DNA of 64,000 nt from Pseudomonas sp. A-1 (lineage in GTDB: Bacteria > Pseudomonadota > Gammaproteobacteria > Pseudomonadales > Pseudomonadaceae), in assembly GCF_004801855.1 (NCBI RefSeq), contig NZ_SSTC01000002.1:47169-111168 (forward strand), read 5' to 3'. The notes under the pieces were generated by a model, which saw nothing but the letters and a program-made list of their open reading frames with translations, was not told the origin of the DNA and did no database searches. The stretch's first letter is position 1. Every line of letters begins with the position of its first letter. The translations under genes and the position numbers were made by a program. Shown here piece by piece: positions 1 through 6,218 of the stretch.

Positions 1-25
1 GCGATGCGCTGCCACTGAGCTGCAT
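1..25 (-). CDS. 5' end of a phage early-left gene, truncated by the window edge
   Basis: Only the first codons are present (MQLSGSAS...). The ATG at 25 is chosen because a GGAAAGG ribosome binding site lies 7 bases upstream. An in-frame ATG at 85 would add 20 residues (MTAGKDRPDRPTRADRKGQT). It lies on the minus strand in the same direction as the neighbouring early-left genes. The product cannot be identified. Confidence 0.4.
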
Positions 26-250
26 GGTCTGGCCTTTCCGATCCGCCCTGGTGGGGCGGTCGGGCCGGTCTTTCCCGGCTGTCATCTGCTCTTCGCCACC
101 GGCGCAGTTGCCGGCATGGGGCCTCGTACGGGGCTGGCTTGCGGATTACTCGAACTGCTGGGGCGCATGTCCGCGACCGTGATCGCGGCTGCCGAGGGTT
201 TCAGCGCTGACCCCTGCAGCATCCCGATCCACCGGCGGGTGTCGCTGCGG

Positions 251-475
251 TTACTGGCCGCGGGCCTTGGCGATGGCTGCGCGAGCTGACTTGATGGCAT
301 TACCAAGACCGCAGCAGTAATACGGCTCGTCCCACCTTGCGCATACTTGCTCCAGCGCCTCCAGCAGCCCGCTGTGGTCGCCCGGCATAGCCGCGACTAC
401 GCGCCCGCCGGCCAGCTGCTGGCCCACGTGGATGCCCTCGGCGTGGTCCTCGATGACTACTGTGATGCGGGTCAT
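251..475 (-). CDS. hypothetical phage protein, 74 aa
   Basis: The start ATG at 475 overlaps the stop of the csrA gene upstream (ATGA), so the two are translationally coupled in the leftward operon. The product is a small mixed protein with a CC pair in its second half ([20 protein letters not shown]). I recognise no family. It belongs to the operon read from P_L near 1.7 kb, so early-left expression is inferred. Confidence 0.6.
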   Translation of the reverse strand: MTRITVVIEDHAEGIHVGQQLAGGRVVAAMPGDHSGLLEALEQVCARWDEPYYCCGLGNAIKSARAAIAKARGQ

Positions 476-666
476 GCCGGCACCGCCTTCGCAGGGGCCG
501 GCAGTCCGGCCTGGATGCGCTGGTAGATCTCCTCGCGGTGGACGTCGATGTCCTTCGGCGCGTTGATGCCGATGCGTACTTGGTTGCCTTTCACTCCGAG
601 GACGGTGACGGTTATGTCGTCGCCGACCATCAGGGTTTCGCCTACGCGCCGAGTCAAAATCAGCAT
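472..666 (-). CDS. csrA: CsrA/RsmA-family carbon storage regulator, phage-encoded
   Basis: This 64-residue protein is a canonical Csr[18 protein letters not shown], then [18 protein letters not shown] and the [10 protein letters not shown] segment. It keeps the N-terminal Leu/Arg contacts and the Arg (R44 in CsrA) that bind GGA-containing RNA hairpins. CsrA dimers block ribosome binding or stabilise mRNAs, so the phage copy could retune host Rsm control or phage translation. The AAGGAGG site sits inside a TGACC/GGTCA hairpin (670-684). It is followed with ATGA overlap by the 74-residue ORF. The N-terminal two thirds could pass for a host gene. Residues after [10 protein letters not shown] are low-complexity, as usual. 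Confidence 0.95.
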   Translation of the reverse strand: MLILTRRVGETLMVGDDITVTVLGVKGNQVRIGINAPKDIDVHREEIYQRIQAGLPAPAKAVPA

Positions 667-669
667 TTC

Positions 670-684
670 TGACCTCCTTGGTCA
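670..684 (-). promoter_or_regulatory. hairpin with an AAGGA loop over the csrA ribosome binding site
   Basis: On the minus strand the bases read TGACC-AAGGA-GGTCA: a perfect 5-bp stem with the five-base loop AAGGA, ending 3 bases before the csrA ATG. A(N)GGA in a short hairpin loop overlapping a Shine-Dalgarno is the classic CsrA-binding site. Autoregulation is inferred. The SD itself explains part of the GGA, so the stem is the informative part. Confidence 0.6.
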
Positions 685-769
685 TGGTGTTGGTGTGCTT
701 CCGGCATGGCCCTCGTGTTGAAGGCCATCCCGCGAAGCACCCGGCGCGGGGCCGGGCACTTGGCGCCTG

Positions 770-949
770 TCAGGCTGCGGTCAGCTTGCTCGGCCGCACG
801 CTCACGGGCTTCCCGTCGACCTCGACCTGGGCATACACGCCCAGGCCTTTGCCCGGGCCCCGGTTGATCTCGCCGAGGTACTTGCCGGTCTTCATCTGGC
901 CGCGCGGGTTGGTGAACTTCACCGGCTGGTTTTTCTTGAACTCGCTCAT
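770..949 (-). CDS. small basic hypothetical protein, 59 aa
   Basis: The start at 949 (MSEFKKNQPVKFTNPRGQ) is preceded by a GAAGGAAG ribosome binding site. The protein is basic and beta-rich (GKYLGEINRGPGKGLGVYAQVEVDGKPVSV), reminiscent of a KOW or SH3-like nucleic-acid-binding fold, but no family is assigned. It is the first well-supported gene downstream of P_L, about 730 bases into the transcript, and lies about 100 bases before csrA in the same direction. Confidence 0.6.
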   Translation of the reverse strand: MSEFKKNQPVKFTNPRGQMKTGKYLGEINRGPGKGLGVYAQVEVDGKPVSVRPSKLTAA

Positions 950-1090
950 GGCGCACTTCCTTCGGTTGGTGGTTTTCCCAATGGCCGCTGTCGCCAACGG
1001 CCATCAGTGAAAACGTCAGGTCTTGCTGGGCGCTGTTTCTGGCCACCTGCGCCTGCCTGCTAGACTTCGTGCACTGACCAGGGGCCGTAC

Positions 1091-1348
1091 ATGAAGAAGA
1101 AAAAACAGCCAAGCGGCGTGAAGAAGCCAACTGCTCGCCAGTTGGTGAAGCGGCTGGAAGAGCAGATCGCAGCCGCTCGGTTGCAGATGGAAAGCCGGCA
1201 ACCTGGGAGCGGTGGTGCCGGCATCGCAAATCACATCCTGAATCTTGAGCGGCAACTGGCTGTCGCCAGGTCTCACATCAAATCCAAGTTCTCTTCCGTC
1301 AATCACAGCGTGGTCGACGGTTCCTTCGGTAGCGGCAAGCGCCGCTGA
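1091..1348 (+). CDS. hypothetical basic coiled-coil protein, 85 aa
   Basis: The product starts MKKKKQPSGVKKP and has two amphipathic helical segments (RQLVKRLEEQIAAARLQMES and NHILNLERQLAVARSHIKSKF), with a CAGGGG element before the ATG. It runs against the leftward early operon, so it would need its own promoter, and I see no good one. The composition looks protein-like rather than a shadow, but confidence is moderate. The opposite-strand frames here look random. Confidence 0.45.
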   Translation: MKKKKQPSGVKKPTARQLVKRLEEQIAAARLQMESRQPGSGGAGIANHILNLERQLAVARSHIKSKFSSVNHSVVDGSFGSGKRR

Positions 1349-1562
1349 TCCCCTGACCAATCCGCCCTGGGGAGCCAGGCGGGGCACGATGCGTTGCGGG
1401 TCATTCGCACGGTTAGAGCATTTCGCCCTGGATCAGCCGATGGGTTTCTCCCACCGTTGGCAGGCTTTCGCGCCTGTCTGCTCCCCGGTCGCCGCAAGAG
1501 GCATCGTGGTCTGTTTCATCGGTTTTCTGACCTCCCACCGATGGAGCCGGGAGTGACCTAGG

Positions 1563-1613
1563 CCGCCAACGCGTGGCGGGGTAGTCGTTCATGGCGCAGG
1601 TTGTTAAAGAGCG
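1563..1613 (-). promoter_or_regulatory. nut-like antitermination site: boxA plus boxB-like hairpin in the P_L leader
   Basis: The minus strand carries CGCTCTTTAACA (1613 to 1602), identical to the boxA consensus CGCTCTTTA and to the rrn-type extension ACA. It lies about 65 bases after the predicted P_L start. Twenty-two bases further on there is a CCGCCA-CGCGT-TGGCGG hairpin (1579 to 1563) with a six-pair stem and a pentaloop, the shape of a boxB. BoxA binds NusB/S10. Use by a phage N-like protein is inferred, because no such gene is visible in the window. Confidence 0.55.
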
Positions 1614-1686
1614 TTCGGGCCAATGCCCGGGCATCGCTGCCCTTGTCGGCCCTGCTAGGGCCTGCCGTGTGTGCGGCGTTGAAACA

Positions 1687-1726
1687 AATATCACGCATTG
1701 TGTTTTTGCAGTCAACACGAATCGTG
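1687..1726 (-). promoter_or_regulatory. leftward early promoter P_L with two repressor operators
   Basis: On the minus strand, -35 TTGACT (1715-1710), a 17-base spacer and -10 GATATT (1692-1687). Two 11-base operators of form CAC-N5-GTG flank it: CACGAATCGTG (1716-1726) directly upstream of the -35, and CACGCATTGTG (1692-1702) in the spacer against the -10. The same operator form and the same geometry recur at the rightward promoter near 5.26 kb. This supports control by the repressor encoded at 4505-5212. Confidence 0.65.
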
Positions 1727-1746
1727 ATTTTTATTTCGTGGTGCAT

Positions 1747-1772
1747 GAAAAAGCCCGCACGGTGGCGGGCTT
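1747..1772 (-). terminator. rho-independent terminator of the DUF1654 operon
   Basis: On the minus strand AAGCCCGC-CACCGT-GCGGGCTT is followed by TTTC. It lies 23 bases after the stop of the 1795-2034 gene and separates the SOS-controlled pair from P_L. Confidence 0.8.
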
Positions 1773-1794
1773 GAGGTAGCGCTGATCGACAGGC

Positions 1795-2034
1795 TCAGGA
1801 GCGGTCGAGGTACCAAGAGAGGAGCACCCGACCGTCGCCGAGGCTGACCAAGCGCAGGTCGGTGGTGCTGCCCAGCTCGTAGAGCAGGCGCTGCCAGTCC
1901 TGCAGGCTCTCGCAGGGCCGGCGGCTGATTGTCACCTCGTGGAGACGCTGAGCCCGAGGTGACCGGATGGCCTCCTGCACACGGCAGGCGAGCGCGAGGT
2001 AGGTGTCTGTTGGGTGGAGGTCCGGAATAGGCAT
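1795..2034 (-). CDS. DUF1654 domain protein (second of a pair)
   Basis: This 79-residue protein aligns along its length with the product of the next gene: TYLALACRVQEAIRSPRAQ against PYELLARRIQKLILAPRAQ, then the conserved DW-LL- and GDGRVLLSW / EDGSVYLTW ends. DUF1654 proteins are small Pseudomonas proteins of unknown function, common in prophages. It sits 27 bases behind its paralogue and ahead of a terminator, so the two form one operon under the LexA box at 2327-2342. Confidence 0.75.
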   Translation of the reverse strand: MPIPDLHPTDTYLALACRVQEAIRSPRAQRLHEVTISRRPCESLQDWQRLLYELGSTTDLRLVSLGDGRVLLSWYLDRS

Positions 2035-2061
2035 GGGAAGATCCTTTTCACTCGGAGCTGA

Positions 2062-2310
2062 TCACTCGGTACTCGGTGCTGCCCAGGTCAGGTAGACGGA
2101 GCCGTCTTCCTGGGGCGCCAGGGTCACGCTCTCTTCTTCGCTCAGTTGCTCGAGCAGCAGGTTCCAGTCGTCCTCCAGCTCATCCGGCTCGCGGGCGATG
2201 ACGGCCCGGCGCTCCAGCTGGGCGCGCGGCGCCAGGATCAGCTTCTGGATCCGGCGGGCGAGGAGTTCGTAGGGAGTGGGAAGGGTGGTGGCGGTTGCTT
2301 TCTTTGCCAT
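2062..2310 (-). CDS. DUF1654 domain protein, first gene behind a LexA box
   Basis: The start at 2310 (MAKKATATTLPTPYELLARR) is chosen because AAAGGAGA lies just upstream. The longer frame to 2403 runs through the LexA box and promoter. The 82-residue product matches DUF1654: RIQKLILAPRAQLERRAV, EPDELEDDWNLLLEQL, EDGSVYLTW. It is paralogous to the gene behind it. SOS induction is inferred from the operator, so it should be expressed when RecA is activated, together with phage induction. Confidence 0.8.
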   Translation of the reverse strand: MAKKATATTLPTPYELLARRIQKLILAPRAQLERRAVIAREPDELEDDWNLLLEQLSEEESVTLAPQEDGSVYLTWAAPSTE

Positions 2311-2326
2311 GCAGGCATCTCCTTTG

Positions 2327-2367
2327 CTGTATGTATATACAGTATTTTGAGATGAACGCGAGAGCAA
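2327..2367 (-). promoter_or_regulatory. LexA (SOS) box and promoter of the DUF1654 operon
   Basis: CTGTATGTATATACAG at 2327-2342 is a perfect CTGT-N8-ACAG LexA box with the usual AT core. It overlaps a plausible minus-strand promoter: -35 TTGCTC (2367-2362), 17-base spacer, -10 TACTGT (2344-2339). Confidence 0.85.
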
Positions 2368-2401
2368 GAGGGAGATGGTGTAGAACGGCTGACGCAGAAA
2401 C

Positions 2402-2426
2402 AAAAAGCCCCGCTCAGTGGCGGGGC
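2402..2426 (-). terminator. terminator of the lysogenic (cI) operon
   Basis: On the minus strand GCCCCGC-CACTGA-GCGGGGC is followed by TTTTT. It lies about 85 bases after the stop of the 2510-2983 gene and closes the operon that starts with the repressor. Confidence 0.8.
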
Positions 2427-2509
2427 AAATAGGGGGAAACTCTCAGTCCCTGCAGGCTATGCCCCGGACCGTGAAGGTTTCGTCATGCGGATGTCGGGCA
2501 GACGTGAAT

Positions 2510-2983
2510 TCAACGCTGGCTCTGCAGCTGTCCAGAGGCCCAGGCTTTCTCGAACCTCTCGCGGGCCTTATTGGCCGACGCCTCGCACACCTGCTTCCGC
2601 TGATCGGACTCTGGATACATGCACGCTCTGGACGGCTGGTAGAAGTGCTCCCAGGCGTCATCCTTCGCGGCGATCTCGGCCTGCCGGAGCCGTGCTGCCG
2701 CGACTAGCTCGGCTTGGCGACGCGTATCGACGGCTTGCTGCCGGGCGAGCTGCTCGGGGGTTGGCCTCGGAGGGGGAGCGGCCAGGCGCTGTCGTGCCTG
2801 CTGTTGCTGCTGGATCTTCTGGACGGCGGCCTGAGCTTTCTCGGTCTGCTGCTGAGTCATGTCCTGGATGGCGGAAGCGCTCACCCGGTAGACGGCGTAT
2901 GAGCCACCGACGGAGATGATCACGCCCAGCAGCCAGGCGATGGGGGATAGTGGTTTGCGGTGGCGTCGTGCCATGAGTGGCAT
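2510..2983 (-). CDS. single-pass membrane protein with coiled coil, lysogenic operon
   Basis: The 157-residue product has a short basic N terminus (MPLMARRHRKP), one membrane segment (IAWLLGVIISVGGSYAVYRV), a Gln-rich coiled coil, a Pro-rich hinge and a C-terminal part with two cysteines (SRACMYPESDQRKQVCEAS). No known family is recognised. It is the last gene of the cI transcript. Expression in the lysogen suggests an effect on the host cell (for example superinfection or envelope change), which is an inference. Start at 2983 or 2974. Confidence 0.7.
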   Translation of the reverse strand: MPLMARRHRKPLSPIAWLLGVIISVGGSYAVYRVSASAIQDMTQQQTEKAQAAVQKIQQQQQARQRLAAPPPRPTPEQLARQQAVDTRRQAELVAAARLRQAEIAAKDDAWEHFYQPSRACMYPESDQRKQVCEASANKARERFEKAWASGQLQSQR

Positions 2984-3070
2984 CCGTGCGATAGATCACA
3001 AAATGATATCGCAGAGGATCGCCGCTCGGGAGGCATGAAGTGAAAAGCCTACGCGGCGACGGCCGCTCTC

Positions 3071-3289
3071 TCAGATTGGCTGACGCTCTGTTAACTCCTC
3101 CCGCAGCACCAGCAGCTCACGCGGCGCATCGACCATCAGTCGCACCTGGGCGCCGCGACCGCTTATTTCCTTGATAGTGATCTCGATGCCATCGGCCTGC
3201 AGGGCGCGCAGGAACTCCTGCGGGTCGGCTGCGGGGTCGAGGGTAATGACCAGCTTCTGGCCTGCTTTGCGGCTGAGGATGAGGGGCAT
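3071..3289 (-). CDS. RsmN/RsmF-type CsrA homologue (first paralogue)
   Basis: The 72-residue protein begins MPLILSRKAGQKLVITLDP and ends APRELLVLREELTERQ, keeping the CsrA RNA-contact strands and the Arg of the REEL motif. Between strands 2 and 3 there is an inserted helix (ADPQEFLRALQADG) absent from CsrA. An inserted helix at this place is the hallmark of Pseudomonas RsmN/RsmF. It should bind GGA hairpins. It lies in the operon downstream of cI, hence is probably made in the lysogen, and is paralogous to the next gene upstream. Confidence 0.85.
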   Translation of the reverse strand: MPLILSRKAGQKLVITLDPAADPQEFLRALQADGIEITIKEISGRGAQVRLMVDAPRELLVLREELTERQPI

Positions 3290-3292
3290 GGT

Positions 3293-3306
3293 TCGCGTCC
3301 TGGCGA
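3293..3306 (-). promoter_or_regulatory. hairpin with AGGA loop before the RsmN-like gene
   Basis: On the minus strand TCGC-CAGGAC-GCGA ends 3 bases before the ATG at 3289. The loop carries AGGA, the likely Shine-Dalgarno. It resembles the hairpin before the csrA gene at 666. Related CAAGGACG leaders precede the genes starting at 3549 and 4480. Confidence 0.4.
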
Positions 3307-3315
3307 TCAGTTTCG

Positions 3316-3549
3316 TTATTGGCTGAGGGACTCGCGCTGGGCGTTGTCCCGCGCTACAAGCTCCTCTCGCAGCACCTTCACTTCCTGTGGCGCCGTGATG
3401 TCGAGGTACACCCGAGAGTCACCGATGAAGGCGACGCCGATCTCTATCCCTTCTTTGAGGATTCGCTGGACGGCCTCCTGCAGATCTGCGGCTGGATCTA
3501 TGGTCAGGAAGATTCGCTGTCCGACACGGCGAGTGAGCTGGAGAGGCAT
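3316..3549 (-). CDS. RsmN/RsmF-type CsrA homologue (second paralogue)
   Basis: The start at 3549 (MPLQLTRRVGQRIFLTIDP) follows a CAAGGACG site. The 77-residue product shares the inserted helix with its neighbour (AADLQEAVQRILKEG). It then continues IEIGVAFIGDSRVYLDITAP and EVKVLREELVARD, with the RNA-contact Arg kept. The two paralogues are adjacent (26 bases apart), so a local duplication is likely. Role: RNA-binding post-transcriptional regulator, target unknown. Confidence 0.85.
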   Translation of the reverse strand: MPLQLTRRVGQRIFLTIDPAADLQEAVQRILKEGIEIGVAFIGDSRVYLDITAPQEVKVLREELVARDNAQRESLSQ

Positions 3550-3571
3550 GGTACGTCCTTGCGTTGAAGGG

Positions 3572-4480
3572 TTACCGGCAGAGCGCCTCGCAGGGCACGC
3601 CGTCGTTGTTGCCGTCCAGCCGACCGTTGCCGCACTGCTGCAGGTGGAACTTCGCCTCCTCGCACGAGGACATCTGGCCGCACGTTTTCTTCGTCGAGCA
3701 ACTGTAGCTGGTGCCACCGGCGCTGCCGCCGATTGCGCTGCCGGAAGAGGTACCGGCTACGCGCTGCGCGCCGCCAGAGCAGTTGCTCAGGTCCACCTCT
3801 CCAACGTAGGGGTTGCCCCAGCCCATGGCGCAGGCCGTTGCCTGGTTGCGCCACTTCTCCCACGCGCTGACCGGATACTGGTGGTTCCAGGCCTCGTAGG
3901 TGCGGCGGTCCAGATTGGAGAGCCGCAGCTTGTAGCGGTCGGCCATGTACAGGTATATCCGAGCGGAGGCGCCGCGCACTTTTTCCGGCGGCATGGCGGT
4001 CTTCGCCTTGAAGTCCACCACCATGGGGCATGCGCCGTACTGAGTCGGCTTGCCGGTGACCATGCCCAAGGCGAAGTTCGATCGGTCGCCGTTCACCTCG
4101 CCGATGCTCGGTACCAGGTTGTGCAGGTCGGCTTCAGCCGCAGCGAATACCGGGTCGTTCGCTGTGCAGTTGTCGCGCCCGCCGGCCTGCCAGCACTGAC
4201 GCTGGTGGCCGATCACCCATGCGGGCACGATGTGCTCCCACTCGACGCGGCTGGCTCGCTCGGCGTTCTTGCGCGGCTGGTAGCCGCAGCTCTCGAGGTC
4301 GACGCGATTCCCCGTGTATTCGCAGCCGCAGTAGAAGGTCCTCTCCTGACCGGCGTAGAGCTTCCACGCTACCTTCTTGGCTTCGTTGAAGGTGCGCGGA
4401 GCCTCGATGCCCTGGAAGGCGAGGGCGACAGGCGAGAAGAGGGCGAGCAGCAGGGTGGCTGCGAGGAGCTTGGAGTGCAT
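3572..4480 (-). CDS. secreted endonuclease I (EndA/Dns family) with C-terminal Excalibur domain
   Basis: A signal peptide (MHSKLLAATLLLALFSPVALA) is followed by an endonuclease I domain with the His-Me finger VEWEHIVPAWVIGH (His83) and the DLHNLVPSIGEVNGDRSN segment. A Ser/Gly linker leads to a Cys-rich Excalibur-type calcium-binding end (SCEEAKFHLQQC, DGNNDGVPCE). The enzyme should cut DNA in the periplasm or outside the cell. It lies in the lysogenic operon behind cI. A lysogen-expressed periplasmic nuclease could destroy incoming phage or plasmid DNA, which is an inference. The 302-residue length is slightly above that of plain EndA because of the extra domain. Confidence 0.9.
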   Translation of the reverse strand: MHSKLLAATLLLALFSPVALAFQGIEAPRTFNEAKKVAWKLYAGQERTFYCGCEYTGNRVDLESCGYQPRKNAERASRVEWEHIVPAWVIGHQRQCWQAGGRDNCTANDPVFAAAEADLHNLVPSIGEVNGDRSNFALGMVTGKPTQYGACPMVVDFKAKTAMPPEKVRGASARIYLYMADRYKLRLSNLDRRTYEAWNHQYPVSAWEKWRNQATACAMGWGNPYVGEVDLSNCSGGAQRVAGTSSGSAIGGSAGGTSYSCSTKKTCGQMSSCEEAKFHLQQCGNGRLDGNNDGVPCEALCR

Positions 4481-4504
4481 GGCGCGTCCTTGCGTTGTTG
4501 GCTG

Positions 4505-5212
4505 TTATCGCCGGAGCTTCATCTTGGCCTCGACGACCACGCCGATCAGGCGGCAGCGCTCGTCGATCGGGATCATACGATAGGCCGGGTTCAGTGGTTT
4601 CAGGTAGAGCTGGCCGGCGTCGGCCACCAGCAGCTTGAAGGTGGCTTCGTCGGCGTCAACCAACTTGGCCACCACCATGTCGCCCGGGCGCGGCTCGACG
4701 CCGGTGTCCACCAGGATCAGGTGCCCCTCGGGGATGCTCGGCGGTACCGGCGAGGTCATGGAGTCGCCGCTGACCTTCAGCCAGAACGCAGAACCCTTGG
4801 CCTGGTAGTCGGCCAGCTCGAAGGTGTCGTAGGCCCATGGCTCGTAGGCCTCGATGGCCTCTTGCCAGGCGCCGGCAGCCACCTGGCTGATCACGGGGTA
4901 GCGGTAGAGACGGTCGGGCTGCTGGGCGGGGGTGACGTTGCCGGATTCGGCTGTCTTGGAGCCTCCGTCGGCCTGTCCAAGGACGGCTGGCTCTGCTACT
5001 CGTTGGGGCGGCTCGCCATATGTGATTTGCGCAACAGACACCCCAACCGCGGCAGCAATTTTTTCCAAATCGGCAAGCGTCGGCTCGCGAGTGCCTGACT
5101 CGTAGTTGCCGACCCTTGATTGAGACTTCCAGCCACACGCACTGGCAAGCGCAGCTTGAGATAGGCCTGCTGCTTTCCGGTGGTGGGCGATGCGTTTTCC
5201 TAGCGTATTCAT
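4505..5212 (-). CDS. phage repressor, HTH plus S24 (LexA-like) peptidase
   Basis: The 235-residue protein has an N-terminal XRE helix-turn-helix (LSQAALASACGWKSQSRVGNYE) and an S24 domain with the self-cleavage Ala113-Gly114 (QVAAGAW), catalytic Ser151 (SGDSM) and Lys183 (VVAKLVD). RecA-stimulated cleavage should trigger induction. The start at 5212 lies close behind a -10 (TATAAC), and there is little or no Shine-Dalgarno, as in lambda cI made from P_RM. Divergent from a Cro-like gene. It heads the operon with the nuclease and RsmN-like genes. Confidence 0.93.
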   Translation of the reverse strand: MNTLGKRIAHHRKAAGLSQAALASACGWKSQSRVGNYESGTREPTLADLEKIAAAVGVSVAQITYGEPPQRVAEPAVLGQADGGSKTAESGNVTPAQQPDRLYRYPVISQVAAGAWQEAIEAYEPWAYDTFELADYQAKGSAFWLKVSGDSMTSPVPPSIPEGHLILVDTGVEPRPGDMVVAKLVDADEATFKLLVADAGQLYLKPLNPAYRMIPIDERCRLIGVVVEAKMKLRR

Positions 5213-5227
5213 GTCGCTGATTCTAAT

Positions 5228-5291
5228 CACGCTCCGTTATAGGGCGGTTTCACTTATCGTGTTTGCGATCATCACGAAACGTGTTTATTCT
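5228..5291. promoter_or_regulatory. cI/cro control region: three operators, P_R and P_RM
   Basis: Operators of form CAC-N5-GTG lie at 5251-5261 (CACTTATCGTG) and 5273-5283 (CACGAAACGTG), with a half-match at 5228-5238 (CACGCTCCGTT). Centres are 22-23 bases apart. Rightward P_R: -35 TTGCGA (5263-5268), 17-base spacer, -10 TATTCT (5286-5291). The two good operators sit just upstream of the -35 and in the spacer, exactly as at P_L. Leftward P_RM has -10 TATAAC (5241-5236) and a poor -35. The weak third operator covers its start. Confidence 0.7.
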
Positions 5292-5317
5292 GTGCTCGTT
5301 GCCGATGGAGTACGCAC

Positions 5318-5542
5318 ATGAACCGTATTCGTGAAATCCGCGAGTCGGCTGGAATCAGCCAAGCCGACCTTCGCCGCCAGCTCAACTGGGGACAGGCGCG
5401 ACTCGCTAACTACGAGCTAGGTATCCGAAAACCTGGCCTGGATGAAGCTCGAGCCTTGGTTGGGGCGCTTCAGGCTCTTGGGGCCGACTGCTCATTGGAC
5501 ACTGCTTTCCCTCAAGAACCAGCCCACAAGCCCGCCGCCTGA
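5318..5542 (+). CDS. Cro-like XRE-family regulator
   Basis: A 74-residue protein with an XRE helix-turn-helix (RESAGISQADLRRQLNWGQARLANYELG). First gene from P_R, divergent from the repressor. By position it is the Cro equivalent that shuts off repressor synthesis, but a CII-like role cannot be excluded. Confidence 0.8.
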   Translation: MNRIREIRESAGISQADLRRQLNWGQARLANYELGIRKPGLDEARALVGALQALGADCSLDTAFPQEPAHKPAA

Positions 5543-5577
5543 CTCAAGCCCGCCAACCACCCGCGAGGAACCACCCC

Positions 5578-5931
5578 ATGACAAAACTCCGCGAAGACCG
5601 GCGCCGCAAGGCGCCCGGCACGCACCTGACCGAGGAGATCAAGGTGCGCGTGTGCGACGAGGACTACCGCGAGCTGATCGAGGCGTCGCGGCTGAGCCAT
5701 GCCGAGAACCTGACTGGCTACGCCCGGGACTGCCTGTTCATCGGTCACCGCCTGCAGCAGGGCAGCCAGCGCGAGCAGATCCTGGCGGCGCTGGTGATGC
5801 AGCAGAAGGCCCATACCCTGGCGGCGCTGTTCCGCGGCGAGCAGCTGGATCCGGAGCGCCTGAGCGAGCTGCTGGCGGAGCTGGTGAAGCAGGCCGGCGA
5901 GGCCAGTGTGCGGAAACGGAAAAGCGCCTGA
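5578..5931 (+). CDS. hypothetical phage protein, 117 aa, possible ribbon-helix-helix
   Basis: The product starts with a basic segment (KLREDRRRKAPGTHLTEEIKVRVCDEDY). It then has helices resembling the N-terminal part of MobC/plasmid-type RHH proteins (LIEASRLSHAENLTGYARDCL), and a helical C terminus. Second gene of the rightward early operon, 35 bases after the Cro-like gene. DNA binding is a guess. Confidence 0.65.
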   Translation: MTKLREDRRRKAPGTHLTEEIKVRVCDEDYRELIEASRLSHAENLTGYARDCLFIGHRLQQGSQREQILAALVMQQKAHTLAALFRGEQLDPERLSELLAELVKQAGEASVRKRKSA

Positions 5932-5950
5932 CAGGGCCTAGGAGGATTCG

Positions 5951-6148
5951 ATGTTCGCAAAGGACGTATGTGATGCGGCACTGGCGCGGCTGAGCCACGC
6001 CGAGCGGCAAGAACTCGACCGGGAGGCGGCCCGCCGCGGTTGCAAACCCAGCGAGGCCCTGGTGGCCGTGGCGTTGGAAAACCTGCAGCAGCAGCTCTAC
6101 GCGCTGACCGCCTCGCATGGCCAGCGCCTGGTGCTGGTCAAGGGATAG
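5951..6148 (+). CDS. hypothetical phage protein, 65 aa
   Basis: Small helical protein (RLSHAERQELDREAARRGCKPSEALVAVALENLQQQL) with a TAGGAGG site 6 bases before the ATG. It may be a short DNA-binding helical domain. It precedes the replication genes. No family recognised. Confidence 0.6.
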   Translation: MFAKDVCDAALARLSHAERQELDREAARRGCKPSEALVAVALENLQQQLYALTASHGQRLVLVKG

Positions 6149-6218
6149 GCCGGGAGGCCTCGCGAGAGCGGGGCTTTCCGACATGGGAGGCCCTACCAGG
6201 GCGCAATGGGATTGCCGA

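Noticed and set aside
1..35. tRNA-like D-arm (GCTCAGTGGCAGCGC on the minus strand) at the left edge
   Set aside because: The stretch fits the start of a coding region (ATG at 25 with GGAAAGG upstream). The D-stem lacks the expected pairs and U8, and the rest lies outside the window.
82..306. 74-residue minus-strand ORF
   Set aside because: Ser/Pro/Arg-rich, no ribosome site, and overlaps the 251-475 gene by 56 bases. Only its ATGA overlap with an ATG at 85 argues for it.
1558..1746. 62-residue minus-strand ORF
   Set aside because: Its coding region contains P_L, both operators and boxA.
3344..5098. 584-residue plus-strand ORF
   Set aside because: Antisense to cI, the nuclease and an RsmN-like gene. 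A GC-third-position shadow.
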